From Krasilnikovozyma curviuscula (taxonomy: Eukaryota; Basidiomycota; Tremellomycetes; Cystofilobasidiales; Mrakiaceae), in assembly GCA_014825775.1 (NCBI GenBank), contig MVAQ01000027.1, positions 1 through 64,000 on the forward strand: a stretch of 64,000 nt of DNA. Direction: 5' to 3'. Under the pieces are notes generated by a model. The model worked only from the letters and a program-made list of their open reading frames with translations, made no database searches and had not been told where the DNA came from. The position numbers and the translations under genes were made by a program. Positions 36,735-48,432 of the stretch are shown here, piece by piece; within the stretch, counting starts at the first letter, position 1; each line of letters starts with the position of its first letter.

Positions 36735-37451
36735 CTAAGCGATTGACATTTTCTGTTCCTTGGTCTTTAACCAAGCAGCAACTCTATGTTTCATTCCACC
36801 TTCCTCCCATTCAGCTCGCTCGATACAGTAATCCATACCAAATCCGCGCTCATCCAACACTCCCTCCAACCCAAACACCTTCTCAAAAACACCCCTCATA
36901 GGTTCGTTCGTCCTCATGGTACCCTAAAGCAATGGGTTGCGTTAAAAGAGTCGCTATGGAGCAGATATCGTTCGGGCCATTGAGGATAAGCAGCTCACCA
37001 TGACAATGCGATCTACACCTTCGCCATCAACCTTGTCAAACCCGAAATTCACTGTAGCATACAGTGCCTCTACAGCGTAGCCTTTTCCACAATGAGTCCA
37101 GTTGATCATAACCCCAACCTCAGCTTTCCTACCTCCTTTGACAGAATCGGTCTCAACGGATCCGAGCCCTGAATCCCCCAAGATCGTCCCAGAGGCCGTC
37201 TCGACAATGTTCAAGAAGACGTTGCTCTTCTGGAACTGAGGCCTCGTCTGACCTTCAACCATCATCTTGTTCCATTTGGCTGTTGATTCGAGAGTGGGAG
37301 GGTTTTTGATGAAGTGGGGGAGATAAGTGTTATTCTTGGGGTCGTTTGCGATTGCAGTGCTGAAGGGTATATCTGACTCGACAGGAGGACGTAGGGTGAG
37401 TGACCTAGTATAGATTGGTGGAACTGGGAAGGTAGCAGATTCGGTTTCCAT
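36735..37451 (-). CDS. GNAT-family N-acetyltransferase (RimJ/RimL-like)
   Basis: Predicted acetyl-CoA-dependent N-acetyltransferase. It begins METESATFPVPPIYTRSLTL, then RPPVESDIP, the beta1/alpha1 pattern of the RimJ/RimL branch. VFLNIVETASGTILGDSGLG gives beta strands. KAEVGVMINWTHCGKGYAVE carries the pyrophosphate-binding motif (HCGKGYA, the Q/RxxGxG/A pattern) and helix alpha3. An intron (about 36907-36999) joins DRIVM to GTMRTNEPMRGVFEKVFG. The C-terminal half has GGMKHRVAAWLKTKEQ before the stop at 36735. The substrate is unknown; fungal relatives are annotated only as acetyltransferase-domain proteins. The gene diverges from the methyltransferase gene, sharing 370 bp. Confidence 0.85.
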
Positions 37452-37821
37452 TGTTTTTGTTTTGTTTAGAGAAAGTTAAGGCGTCGTTGAACCGAGGCTG
37501 TAACCGCAGAATTGTATAGCGAGCGAGTTACTGAAGAAGCGAGATGGCGATGGTGGGAAGAGAAAGGCTTACTCTATGCTTTCGATGCTTTCGCGTCTTG
37601 CCAGGGGTGTTTCTGTCTCTTATACAAAAAAAAGTCGAGCGCCATGTGGATTCTGCGGACGCGAACGAGGTTCACCGTGTCATGCAGCAGGGTTTCCCCC
37701 TTGTGCAACAGCACCGAGCACACTTGCCGAGCTGACTCGGATTAAAAATAAAAAAAACCTTCTGGTGTTTTTTATATAAAGGCCAGCTTCAACTCAAACC
37801 AGAATCCCTCCTGTAACCAAT
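37452..37821. promoter_or_regulatory. Divergent promoter region, GNAT / SAM methyltransferase
   Basis: 370 bp separate two divergently transcribed genes. Short overlapping ORFs on the plus strand (60-77 codons) have no recognisable content. A TATA-like box lies close to the methyltransferase start. The length suggests shared regulation, which is an inference. Confidence 0.45.
37773..37781 (+). promoter_or_regulatory. TATA-like box of the methyltransferase gene
   Basis: TATATAAAG lies 49 bp before the ATG, followed by a C/A-rich leader (CAACTCAAACCAG). The distance implies a very short 5' UTR. Confidence 0.45.
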
Positions 37822-39004
37822 ATGACTTCAACTAAACTCTCGGTCGACGAAATCGCTCAGTTGCACCCAGGTTGCGTACCAGGCAGCTCTGGCTTCAAGA
37901 TCCAATTAGGTCAGACCATACACAGAAATGCCCTGATTGGTGCTTGGGCTGTCCAAGAAGGTGATAAAGTGTTGGAGCTCGGTTGTGGGCAGGGTCAGTC
38001 TACCCTCTTTCGTTGTAGTGGCCACAATTCGTTTTGGTGGGGAACGAAAGGCTGATTCTTGAAGTTTGTTCAGGGGACATGACTTCTGCTCTTGCTAATC
38101 AAGTTGGACCATTGGGCCACATCGTTGCGTTGGATCCAGCTCCAGCATCCTACGGTCAGTTTCACTCCACGCTTTTCGTCTAAGGATAGCGCTGATCTCT
38201 CTCTTAATCCATATATAGGCTCCCCATATAACCTTGGTCAAGCTCAAAAACATCTGGAAGAAGGCGCACTTGGCGACAGAATCACGTTCCACGTTGAGAC
38301 AGAGACTGCAGCGTTCTTGAGCAAAGACACTGGAGTTGTTTTCGAGTGAGTAGAGCTCTTGTCTGCTCTTAACTTGGCATGCTGACCCCGTTATACGGGT
38401 TTTGCTTCATCTCCCAGCTCGACAATCTTAGTGAGTCTCTACGCGATCATCGAACCAAACTCCAGGGCGACATTACTGATGTACTATTTACCACCCTATT
38501 CAGGCTCACTGCTTATGGTACTTCGCCAACCCTTCTACCGTCAAGTCAACGTTCCAAATGATCAGATCCCACACAAACAAACTACATCTCGCTGAATGGT
38601 CCCTCAAGTCCTCGCATCCGGATGCCAAACCACACGTCCTCGCTGCCTTCACCCAAGCCCTGTTGGAGACACACAAACCATCCTCTAGTTCAAACATACG
38701 GACTGTGCTTTCTCCTAGCGGGATCAAGAAGCTGACCGAGGAGACGGGCCTCAAGCTCGTTGCGGAAGGCCTCATCACTCCTGGTCCTGACATGGCTGAC
38801 GCCCGATGGGAGGTTGGGCATGTACTGAGTGATGCGTTTTTGAAGGAAATCGAAGAGGTCTTGGGTGGGGAAGGTAAACAGAGAGAGAAGGAGGTTGTGA
38901 TTGCGTTGAGGGATTCCGTCAAGAGCGCTGTTGACGCTGTCGAAGGCGGAATCAAAGGATGTAGATGTATGGACGCCTGGTGGGGTACGTTCGAAAAGGC
39001 TTGA
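37822..39004 (+). CDS. Class I SAM-dependent methyltransferase
   Basis: Rossmann-fold methyltransferase of unknown substrate. Motif I reads VLELGCGQGDMTSALA (intron near 37994-38073 between GCGQG and DMTSA). Motif II is HIVALDPAPASYG and the post-I region is ITFHVETETAAFL. DSTILAHCLWYFANPSTVKS gives the motif IV/V segment with exon borders near 38345-38415 and 38431-38504. KLHLAEWSLKSSHPDAKPHV is similar to small-molecule methyltransferases. The C-terminal helices end in CMDAWWGTFEKA. The start MTSTKLSVDEIAQLHPGCVP has good context after a TATA box. Fungal homologues are usually annotated only as methyltransferase-domain proteins. Confidence 0.87.
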
Positions 39005-39311
39005 TTCGAGCCAAACTTCTGTAGATCTTATCTTATGGATAGAGTGTGATTAAAACTGTATGACCAGCCTTTCTCTTGCAAATATCTGAAGTATTCAATT
39101 TTTTGATCCCATTCGGTTTCTCAGCCTATGGCCATTCTACCTTGCAATGACCTCGAACTGAACTTCCAGCACAACGTGCCATCAAGTTACCGCCACGAGG
39201 AGCTGCCGCCGCACTGCTGCTGTCGTTCAGCAAGCTGGCGACTTTGGGTCACCTTTTCTCCCCATTCTGTTCATATATTCACTTCTCTTAACCCCTCAAT
39301 CGAGAACTGTA
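39005..39311. other. Intergenic region upstream of SEC13
   Basis: 307 bp between two plus-strand genes. A short ORF (39128-39322) overlaps the predicted SEC13 start but has no recognisable content. Confidence 0.4.
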
Positions 39312-40896
39312 ATGGTGAGTAACCCTATCCACCTTTTTTGAGCCTAAAATATCTGACGAGGTGGTCTCATTTCGTTCACTGATTGACTCGTTATTTCAAC
39401 ATCGATGCTGCTGTTCCTACTGCTCCAACGAAACAGGCTATCTCGAACCCATCTGCCAATGTTTCAAAGTCACATACTGTGGAGACAAGTCATGAGGATA
39501 TGATTGTGAGTCTCTCAGGCAGACCTGGTGGGAAGAGCATTGAAAAGGAGGCTTGAGAACGTCGTTGAGCTCGAATGAGAAACTGACATGTGTCGACACC
39601 CTTTACCGCTGCCAACGTTACTCTCATGGACTTGTGGTACCCTCTCAATTCTCTCTTTGGTTTGTGCTGGAATTGGTAGCACGATGCTCAGATGGACTAT
39701 TATGGCAAACGACTGGCGACCTGCTCATCGGACAGAAAGATCAAGATCTTCGATGTCGTCGATGGAGAAGCCAAAGGTTCTCCCGAAATCCTCTCAGGGT
39801 AATTCCTTGTCCCATTCTCTAACTACCACTTGGCCTGCCGTCTCCAATGCTGATGTCCCTTCCTCTCGTCTCCTCCAGCCACTCAGCACCCGTTTTCTCC
39901 CTAGCATGGGCACACCCCAAGTTCGGGGCCGTGCTCGCATCGTGCTCATACGACGGCAAAGTTCTCATTTGGAAGGAGAAAGGTAAAGCTGCTCTGGGTG
40001 TGCCAGCAGGTGCTCCAAAGGGTGGAAAGTCGTCGGAAGCTTGGGAGGTCACAAAAGTGCTCGAGTTGCACAAGGGTAGTGGTGAGTTTTCCCACCGAAC
40101 ACTGCTTTGTTTGGTAAAGAGGTATATGCTGACTTCGTTTTTCATCCGCTGTCTGTGCTTCTTCTTGTTGAAAATAAGTCAACTCGATTGCTTGGGCGCC
40201 GCATGAATTGGGTCCAATACTCGCCTGTGCCTCCTCAGACTCCAAAATCTCTGTGATAACGTTCAATGGTGAGTTAAAATATCATCAATGTATCATCATG
40301 GAATTCAAGGCTACCCCAACTGACTTCTCCTTGTGACCTGCTTAGCCGATGGTACCACTAGCCCACACATCTTCACCGCTCACCCATCAGGAACGACCTC
40401 CGTCGCCTGGGCTCCTGCACCTGAGAAGAAGATTGCCTCGGGAGGTTGTGATTCATTGGTAAAGACTTGGAGTTTCGATGAATCCTCTAGTGCATGGAAG
40501 GAAGAGGAGAGCTTTGACTCACATAGCGATTGGGTCAGAGGTGTTGCTTGGGCAGGAAGCACTGGTCTTGGAGGAGGCAGCTGGATTGCTTCCGCTGGAC
40601 AGGTCAGTTTTTCTGTCGCTTTCTGTTCCATTGACTGGGATGAAGCTGACGACGATGTTTTTTTGCTTCGCGAGCAGGACAAGGCTGTCTACGTCCACCA
40701 TCTCCCCCCTGCATCGTCCACTTGGACGTCCACTTCCTTGAACCCAGCCGGCTTCCCAGATACCTGCTGGGGAGTGTCATGGTCGCTTGCTGGAAACATC
40801 TTGGCGGTCAGCGGTGGTGAAGGTATGGTCAGTCTTTGGAAGGAAAAAGGCGGAGCTGGCGAAGGTTGGGAATGTGTGTCTGAAATGACTAGCTAG
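39312..40896 (+). CDS. SEC13: COPII coat and nuclear pore WD40 protein
   Basis: SEC13 forms the COPII outer cage with SEC31, the Y complex of the nuclear pore, and part of the SEA complex. It is a six-bladed WD40 protein. Visible blades: [20 protein letters not shown] then [102 protein letters not shown]; and [18 protein letters not shown], ending in CVSEMTS. These match SEC13 throughout. The first coding exon is probably only the ATG (39312-39314), followed by GTGAGT and a 120-nt intron whose acceptor leads into [20 protein letters not shown]. About six further introns are inferred. The start is moderately certain; the rest is firm. Confidence 0.93.
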
Positions 40897-41013
40897 ATGG
40901 TAATTTGCCTTACGTTATTGTAAAAAAAATAATTTTTACTTCTTGCAAAACTAGGATGTAAAGGCTACATACAGATCTGTGGTGTCTAAAGGCTACAATT
41001 TTGAGATGTGGAG

Positions 41014-41746
41014 TCAAGCAACTTGTTTGACCTCTTTCGTGCCAACCAAATCATAAACCCAACCTGACACCTCCATCTCTTTACTCAAGTAAGGACTTCT
41101 TCTGATGAGCTCAACATCATCTTTGACAGATTGCTCCAAATCTTGGGCTTTGAAGGAGTTGAAGGCGATGTGATCCACGCTGATGCCCATCTTTCCTTTG
41201 ACTTTGGCACGGATGGTATCCTCAGTGAAGGAGCACATACCACAGCTGATATTTTGTTTGTAAGCGCTTCAGTTTTAAAAATAAACCAGATACACGCAGG
41301 ACAAGAGAAGGACTGACTCGGTGTGATGGAGGATGACGAGATGGCCAACGTTCTTGAACGGGGCCTCCAAGTTCTGGGCAACGATGAGACTTGGAATGAG
41401 AGATGCGACACGTCCACCGGCTACAGTGAAAAGGAAGAAGAGGTATGGTCAGTTCGAAGCTGTTCATAAGGCGAGAGAAAAGGGAAGACAAGCGTACCAT
41501 TTCGCACGTGAGCGATTCCGGGCCTCCCTTCGAGCTGGAACACCTTGATTGGATCAACTCTGGGATCCATACACGACACAATCATCATTGGCTTGGTCGT
41601 TGGGAGTGGAGTGAACTTCTGCAGAAGTGAAGTTATTTAGAAAGATCCGATACGCATTAATCGACGCAAGAGGCGAAATCTCGTCGTCTCGTCGCCAAAG
41701 CGAGCGAGTCCCATCTTTTCAAACTTACGGGCACTTGAGACATCAT
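41014..41746 (-). CDS. Small beta-carbonic anhydrase (Rv1284-like subclass)
   Basis: Interconverts CO2 and bicarbonate. Zinc ligands and catalytic pair are visible: Cys and Asp in MMIVSCMDPRVDP, and His/Cys in LVILHHTDCGMCSF, assembled across an intron near 41241-41314. AHVRNG and ASLIPSLIVAQNLEAP give the core helices. The C-terminal part GKMGISVDHIAFNSF, with SVKDDVELIRRSPYL and VSGWVYDLVGT, closely follows the short bacterial-type (M. tuberculosis Rv1284) subclass rather than the plant-type enzymes. The start is MMSQVP at 41746, joined over a 109-nt intron to KFTPLPTTKP, which gives the expected N-terminus. All active-site residues are present. The C-terminus (GTKEVKQVA) ends at 41014. It faces SEC13 tail-to-tail, with about 117 bp between stops. 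Confidence 0.9.
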
Positions 41747-41818
41747 TTTTTGGAGCAGAATCTTGAATAGCTTGGAAGATGAGAGAGATAGAGAGAAAGG
41801 GTGTTTGGAAAATGAAGA

Positions 41819-41838
41819 AAAGAGAGAGAGAGAGAGAG
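41819..41838. repeat. (GA)n simple repeat
   Basis: About ten perfect AG dinucleotides, with imperfect GA-rich sequence continuing to the left to about 41775. It lies 75-90 bp upstream of the carbonic anhydrase start, in its promoter or 5' UTR. Confidence 0.75.
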
Positions 41839-42484
41839 CCGCTGAGACGAACTTTTATATCAAGCTCGGCACTGACGCTGCTTACGAAAGCCCGACCGAA
41901 ACCTGCTGTACATGACTGTAGCACAACCTGGAGCTTACACATCCGGCGGATGGGAATTCCTCTATGGCTGCGTTTGTCAGCCAATTTGAAGGAGTTTGCT
42001 GCTGCTCCTGCAATATGAGGGTTGTTGCTGTGAGAACGCGTCGCGGTTATGTTGTGTTTCGCGGGTGAGTCGCTCGGGGTGCAAGAGAATTAGGACACCT
42101 TCTAATTACCATCCATTAGAGAGCCAGTTTGTTGCCTGATATCAGTAGATATTCTGGACTAGGAGAGTGTTCAACCTGAGCAGGGCACCGTCTGGCTGTG
42201 CGCAAGTCCCTCTGTTACGGTGGAGCCTCTGCTTCCCAGCTCTCGCGGTGTTCTTCACCTCTCTGTCTCTACACTCAGTACAAAGACCAAGCGGCCGCAT
42301 AGATGCTTGGGTGAAGCATCGTATCCCCTTGGAAGAAACACATTACTCATGCATGATCCCATTCAACAATCCAGCAAAAAGGCGGACGAACGGAGAATGA
42401 CGGAGATGCCTTGCGCCACGACACGACGGTCGAACCTGCGCCACGACGGCCTTGAGTGCTCACTTGCATGTTTTGATCTCTGGC

Positions 42485-42492
42485 TATATAAG
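42485..42492 (+). promoter_or_regulatory. TATA-like box of tandem transporter 1
   Basis: TATATAAG lies 139 bp upstream of the predicted ATG. Transporter 2 has a similar element at a similar distance, which supports both as real core promoters. Confidence 0.5.
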
Positions 42493-42623
42493 AGAGAGGC
42501 ATCACACCACAACCCCGTCCTCTACTTTCTCATCAACCTCTTCCTCCTATCAGCAGCAGCATCCCTGTTCTCCAACCAACCACTCACAACGCTCCGCCGA
42601 ATCGCAAACTCGCCATCAGCAGC

Positions 42624-45109
42624 ATGTCGTCCGCATCTCTGTCTTCCTCATCCACCATCACACCCTCCGTATATCCACAGCAGACCCCCAACGGCCTTCC
42701 CGACCAGCATGAGCCTGCTTCTCCTGCCCGCTTGCATCGCCATCTTTCTGTCGACCCTCGAAACTACCCCTCGCTCACCGCTCGGGGTCCGCTCAACGAC
42801 GAGTACGAGATAAGGACGCCAGAGGGGTTCGTCACCAGCGTTGATGAGGACCGTGCTATGACGTTGGTCCAGAGCCATTCTGCAGGGGGGGTCAGAGCCC
42901 AGATCGTGCAGTGGCAGAAGGATCTGGAGAAGAATGACAGAGAGTATAAACTCGTCACATTCGGTGTCGATGATCCTCTGGATCCTAGAAACCATTCTAA
43001 AGTTGTCAGATGGTAAGATTAAGATGATTCCTTCTGGTCTTTTCGGCTATAGCTCGGCAGATTCGCTGATGTGCTCTCTCATCTCTCGTTGAATATCAAA
43101 GGATACAAACGGCCATTTTAAGCTTCAATTGCTTCATCGTCGCACTCGGCTCATCTCTCGTCGTCATGGATTTCCAAAACCAGGCAGACAGTCTTCATAC
43201 CTCAGTAGATGTAATTCATTGTAAGTGTTTTTCTTTTCAATTTTTGCATTTTTTGTTTGGGGGCATCTTCGCAGAGCGCGCGACGCTTACTTCACTTACT
43301 TTCGCTTGATCTCTTGGCGCACTTCTTCCGACCCCATTGCACCTTGGAACATGCAGTGACTGTCACCTTGTTTGTTGCCGGTTTCGCGCTTGGCCCATTG
43401 CTGTACAGCCCTCTCTCAGAATTATATGGAAGGAAACCGATCTACTTCGTCGCTGGCATGGGATACTTTGCGTTCACCATTGGCGCTTCCTTCTCCCAGA
43501 ACGCGTGAGTGCATATTTTCTTTTGTTTCTTTTTTTTTCAAATTTCGAGTGCTGACTGAGTTCTGGGATGGCAGTGCGACATTGGTTGTCTGCCGTGCTC
43601 TTGGAGGCCTGTTCGCTTCCGCAAACATGGTGCGTCTCCAGTTCCTCAATCGCCATCTATCATTTCAGAGCTGACCAAATTGCGTCATAGGCCGTTATTG
43701 CGGGATCGATTGCTGATATTTGGGCATCTGAAGAGAGAGGAAATCCCATGAATTGTTTCTCAATCACTGTCTTCTCCGGTGAGCCGCACCAAATAGTCGA
43801 CAGTTTATTCATCAATCTAACGCAACCATCTTTCATCTCTTCACCAGGGCCTGTCATTGGACCTGTAATTGCTGGATTCCTCTCTGCCAAAGGATGGAGA
43901 GCGAACTACTGGCTCCTTTCCGGCCTGACTTTCGTCGGATGGATGTTGGCAACCTTCGCTCTCCCAGAAACTTATCCCGTGGTGATCCTCCGGAAGAAGG
44001 CCCAGACGCTGCGAGATGAGACGGGTGAAAACTGGGCGACGGAACAGGAGAGATTCAAGAGGCCCTTGTCGGAGATTATCCAGATCAGTCTGTTTAGACC
44101 GTTGCAGATGCTTGCGACAGAGATCATCCTACTGTTGTTCACTGTTAGTCATTATTCGTCGCTACCTCTGGTTGTGATTAAACTGACATCGGATTTAACA
44201 AACCTTCAGCTCTACCTCACTCTGATCTATGCTCTCCTCTACTTGTTCTTCTTCGCGGTCCCCATTGTTTTCGGAGAACTTCACAACTTCAAGACTTCGT
44301 CTGTCGGACTCTCGTTTTTGTCGATTCTTATCGGAATGCTTCTGAGTAAGTTGCACTTACTTTTTCTGAGCGTTGCAAACGATGTAAAATTTATCATCTG
44401 TCTTTCTAGCTATGGTCACCGTTCTCCCATGGCAAACAAAATATTACGACCGTGTGGTAGCTGAGTGCGCTGAGAAAGGTGTTTCTGTTCCACCTGAAGC
44501 TAGGCTCAGAGGAATGATGTTAGGTTCCGTCCTTTTAGTGAGCTATGACCATTCACACGTCTTGAGCTGTGTTCTTCTTAGACTGATCTTTCTTCCTATA
44601 AGCCAATTGGCCTCTTCATATTTGCCTTCTGCTCTTATTCTCATGTTCACTGGATCGGAGCCGCCGTAGGTTGCGCTGTTTTCGGCTTCGCGTTCATTGC
44701 GATCTACACTGGAGGTTCGTCTGGTCACTAATGCCTATACTAAACAACGAATTCTTAAGACTAACCATTGCGACTTAAAACCTTCAAATAGCAAACAGCT
44801 ACTTGGTGGATACTTTCAGTGAATATGCTGCCTCAGCAATGGCGAGCAAGACCTTCATGTCAAGAGTATGTTATGTTCTGATGAGCTAGCTACGCTGCAA
44901 ACTGAAACGTCCACTGACTCATTTACGTTTTCTCACAGTTAGCGGGTGCTGCTATGCCTATGTTTGTTGACAGGTTGTACCACTCCAAACTTGGACCGGT
45001 ATACTCATCGATGGTCATTGCTATTACTGCAATGCTGATGGCACCTATACCTTTCTATTTCTTCTTCCAAGGAGCCAAAGTCAGAGCCATGTCGAAGAGA
45101 GCTTCATAA
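42624..45109 (+). CDS. MFS drug:H+ antiporter-1 (polyamine/multidrug type), tandem copy 1
   Basis: Predicted plasma-membrane efflux transporter with 12 spans. A cytosolic N-terminus of about 130 residues contains [26 protein letters not shown] and VTFGVDDPLDPRNHSKVVRW, the DHA1 boundary block. Membrane segments follow: [40 protein letters not shown] (motif A continues [10 protein letters not shown]), [20 protein letters not shown] and [20 protein letters not shown] (motif C, antiporter-type). [15 protein letters not shown] starts the central loop. The protein ends [10 protein letters not shown]. Family members such as Tpo1/Flu1 export polyamines or azoles; the substrate here is unknown. It is a tandem paralogue of the gene at 46056 and lacks one intron present there (frame [13 protein letters not shown] is continuous). 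About eight introns inferred. Confidence 0.92.
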
Positions 45110-46055
45110 CTCAATCTTCCTCAAAATAGACCCATATACATAATAGAGTTACCTTAGAATTTCGTCCTAGCGTATTATCGCATTTGTTTTCTTAGAGCCA
45201 TAAACTTTAGTGCGTTAATCAATCTCGATCGGATATCGCGAACTTCACTCATATAAATTATGCCTGCTTCCTGTTCTAAGGACGACTGAGAAAATGGTCA
45301 GAAATTGTTTTTCTCCACCTTCCGTTGGCTGCGTTTCTTGCGGCCGCGACCACCTTCTCTTGCACCTTCCGTCCTATTCGTCCTTTTCTCCTCACTCTTC
45401 TCCAATCTCCAGTTTTCAGTTGAATCATTCAGTTCGTATCTCTTTGGAAGAGGACCTCTGTGACAATCATCTTGCTGAGGTGAGCTGCTTCTCGAATCTC
45501 TCGAAGGGAAGGCGAGCCACACGCTGACCCCTTCCCGTTCTCTTAAGCCATGAACAGCTCTATAAGACATTCAACTTCTCAGTCTTTATTTTCTGCCTTC
45601 GTTCTATCCACGATGAACTCCTTTTGGGTTGACTTGGTCATACCATTCCGGTCGTCATGGCACAATACACAAGACCTTCTCATCATGGCCTTCTCATGTC
45701 CCATATTCCATCTCCATCCTCAAACCTTAGCATCCTGAACCTTATTAACAATTCAATGTAGACTATGTGCTTGGTAGATTATAAAAAAAAAATTATTCTT
45801 TTCCATTGTTTTTTTCTCTGGATAGTGGGGTTTACGCCCGACGACGGACTTTACAGACAATGAGTCGCTTTCCAGCTGCTACCAGTGCTTGGTTCGAGCA
45901 AAACGGCCGATCTTCAAGCCCTTCTGAATATATAAAAGGATAGAAGTCAAGAAGCGCTGTCTCTTCTCACCAAAGTCACGCTCCTAAACCAAGACTGATC
46001 CGCCTCTACCCCACCAATCGCAGCCAGCTCCAACGTTAAGCGATTCACACCAAAA
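45110..46055. other. Spacer between the tandem transporters
   Basis: 946 bp with no gene I can support. ORFs of 77-90 codons occur on both strands without recognisable content. The right end holds the promoter of copy 2. Confidence 0.45.
45929..45938 (+). promoter_or_regulatory. TATA-like box of tandem transporter 2
   Basis: TATATAAAAG lies 127 bp upstream of the copy 2 ATG, close to the 139 bp seen in copy 1. Confidence 0.5.
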
Positions 46056-48432
46056 ATGACACTCCCATCAGATTCTCATAGCACTCTCTCCCCTTCAACA
46101 CCTGAGCATCACCATGCAGCTCTTTCCGTCGACCCACGAAATTACCCATCTCTGACAACGGAAGGCCCGGTCAAGGATGAATACGAAATCAGAACTCCAG
46201 AAGGCTACATTTCTAGCAGGGAAGAAGATCAAGCTGTTACTTTGATCCAGAGTCACGGTACTGGCGGTGTGAGGAAGGAGGTTGAAGCTTGGACAACGGA
46301 TGCTGAGAAGGGTAGGGAGGAATACAAACTCGTCACCTTTGGAGTCAATGATCCGTCTGACCCTAGGAATCACTCTAAGACTGTAAGATGGTGAGTTCTT
46401 AATTGTCAATATTCTGTGTTTGAGAGCTTGTGAAAGCGGATGAAGCTGCTTCGACGATAGAAAAACATTTTGTGACTGAGCCCGTCGCATATTCTCTTTT
46501 CTAAGGATTCGGACTGTCATTCTCAGCTTCAACTGCTTCATAGTAGCACTTGGAAGTTCTATGATTGTGATGGACTTGAATGCTCAATCTACTGACTTGC
46601 ACTGCTCATTGGATGTTATTCACTGTCAGTCGCTTTGTGGTTCCAGCGGCAATGGATAGTGCTAATTAGACATTCCCTTTTAATTTTCACAGTGACTGTT
46701 TGTCTCTTTGTGATGGGGTTCGGTGTTGGACCACTTTTTTACTCTCCTCTCTCCGAGCTATTTGGCAGAAAGCCGATCTATTTCGTCGCCGGTATGGGCT
46801 ATTTTGCATTCACAATTGGCGCCTCTTTCTCTCCAAACGCGTAAGTGGTAGTTACCTTATTCTCCTTGTCAGTTGTTGGGCTTGGCTTATTCTCTATTCT
46901 CTAGAGTTACTCTTGTTGTCTGTCGAGCGCTAGGGGGTCTTTTTGCTTCAGCGAATATGGCAGTCATTGCTGGGTCAATTGCAGATCTGTGGTCATCTGA
47001 AGATAGAGGCAATCCAATGAATATGTTCTCAATCACCGTTTTCAGTGGTCGTGAGTGTGGTCTATTCCCATTGCTCCACCTCTCTTGCCTTTCGAACTTA
47101 AAACTTAATATGTATCCAGCTATTATCGGTCCCGTTATTGGAGGTTTCCTTTCTTCTAAAGGATGGAGAGCAAACTACTGGCTCTTATCTGGTCTCACTT
47201 TCATGGCTTGGATGCTTGCAACTTTTGCTCTCCCAGAAACCTATCCTGTTGTGATCCTTCGAAGGAAGGCTCAGAAGCTTAGGGCTGAAACCGGAGAGAA
47301 CTACACTACGGAACAAGAACTGCACAAGAGGCCATTGTCTGAAATCGTCAAGATCAGCCTATTTCGTCCTTTGATCATGCTGGCCACTGAGCCGATCTTG
47401 TTCTTATTTACTGTAAACTTAAGATAATTCGCTTTCCTCCTTGCACTTCAGACCGCTCACGCTTCTCTGTTTTGCAGCTGTACCTCACCTTGATATATGC
47501 CCTCCTCTATCTCTTCTTCTTCGCTCGTGAGTACAACAGCAGTATGTTGGGCTCGATGGCTGTGCTGACTGAATTTGTCACGGTAGTCCCAATCGTGTTT
47601 GGTGAACTTCATGGCTTTAAAACATCCTCCGTTGGACTATCTTTCTTGGCTATTTTGTTGGGAATGATTCTCAGTGAGCCCGTCGTCATTTTCATCCATC
47701 AAAACAGCTCTGCGTTCTGAAATTTATCTCCGTACAAGCTTTCGGAACCGTATTACCATGGCAGACAAAGTACTATCAGGGTGTCGTAGCCAAATGTGCC
47801 GAGAAGGGTGATCCAGTGCCGCCGGAAGCTAGGCTCAGAAGCATGATCGTTGGTGCCATCTTACTGGTGAGTGACGCGTTGATTAAGTTTTTGGTGAAGT
47901 TGGGCTGATAGGTTCTTCCACGTTTTGTCTCTTGCCATAGCCGGTTGGATTGTACATATTTGCCTTCTGCTCTTATTCTCATGTTCACTGGATTGGTGCC
48001 GCTGTAGGATGCGCGACTTTCGGCTATGCGTTTATTGCGATCTACACAGGAGGCGAGTCGTTCCTCACTGTACCAGCTGGAGTTCTGATCGCTAACATAT
48101 ATATATTTGGTACTATTCAATAGCCAATACCTACTTGGTAGACACTTTTAGTGAATATGCAGCTTCAGCTATGGCTAGCAAAACGTTTATGTCTAGGGTA
48201 CGTTTCAATGTCTGTGACTCAAGGCTTCTTCCGCTCACTGACAGCTCGCTTATTTTTTCAGATGGCTGGGGCTGCTGTTCCTATGTTCATCGACCGATAT
48301 TATCACTCAAAACTCGGCCCCATTTATGCTTCAATGATCATCGCGATCATCGCAACCCTCATGCTGCCCATCCCCGTCTTCTTCTACTTTCAAGGACACA
48401 AAGTCAGAGCTATGTCAAAGCGGGCTTCTTAA
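46056..48432 (+). CDS. MFS drug:H+ antiporter-1 (polyamine/multidrug type), tandem copy 2
   Basis: Close paralogue of the preceding gene, same strand, with the same conserved N-terminal block ([46 protein letters not shown]), the same motif A ([10 protein letters not shown]), motif C region ([20 protein letters not shown]) and the same C-terminus ([10 protein letters not shown]). The central loop differs more ([18 protein letters not shown]). An intron at 47527-47586 (60 nt, GTGAGT...GTAG), stop-free and a multiple of three, interrupts the segment YLFFFA-LPIVFGEL; copy 1 has no intron there. Retaining it would insert about 20 residues in a membrane-proximal segment. Both copies look intact, so a recent duplication with maintained or diverging function is likely. 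Substrate unknown. Confidence 0.92.

Larger units (their letters stand above)
41747..42623. other. Divergent intergenic region with GA repeat and TATA box
   Basis: 877 bp between the carbonic anhydrase and the first tandem transporter. It contains a (GA)n tract at 41819-41838 and a TATA-like box near the transporter. Plus-strand ORFs up to 197 codons overlap the transporter start in other frames and are taken as chance. Confidence 0.45.

Noticed and set aside
42220..42813. Plus-strand ORF of 197 codons overlapping the start of transporter 1
   Set aside because: It overlaps the TATA box and the real transporter start in a different frame; low-complexity Ser/Leu/His sequence.
45294..45570. ORFs on both strands in the spacer between tandem transporters, considered as a relic third copy
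   Set aside because: No MFS motif can be read in any frame of the spacer.
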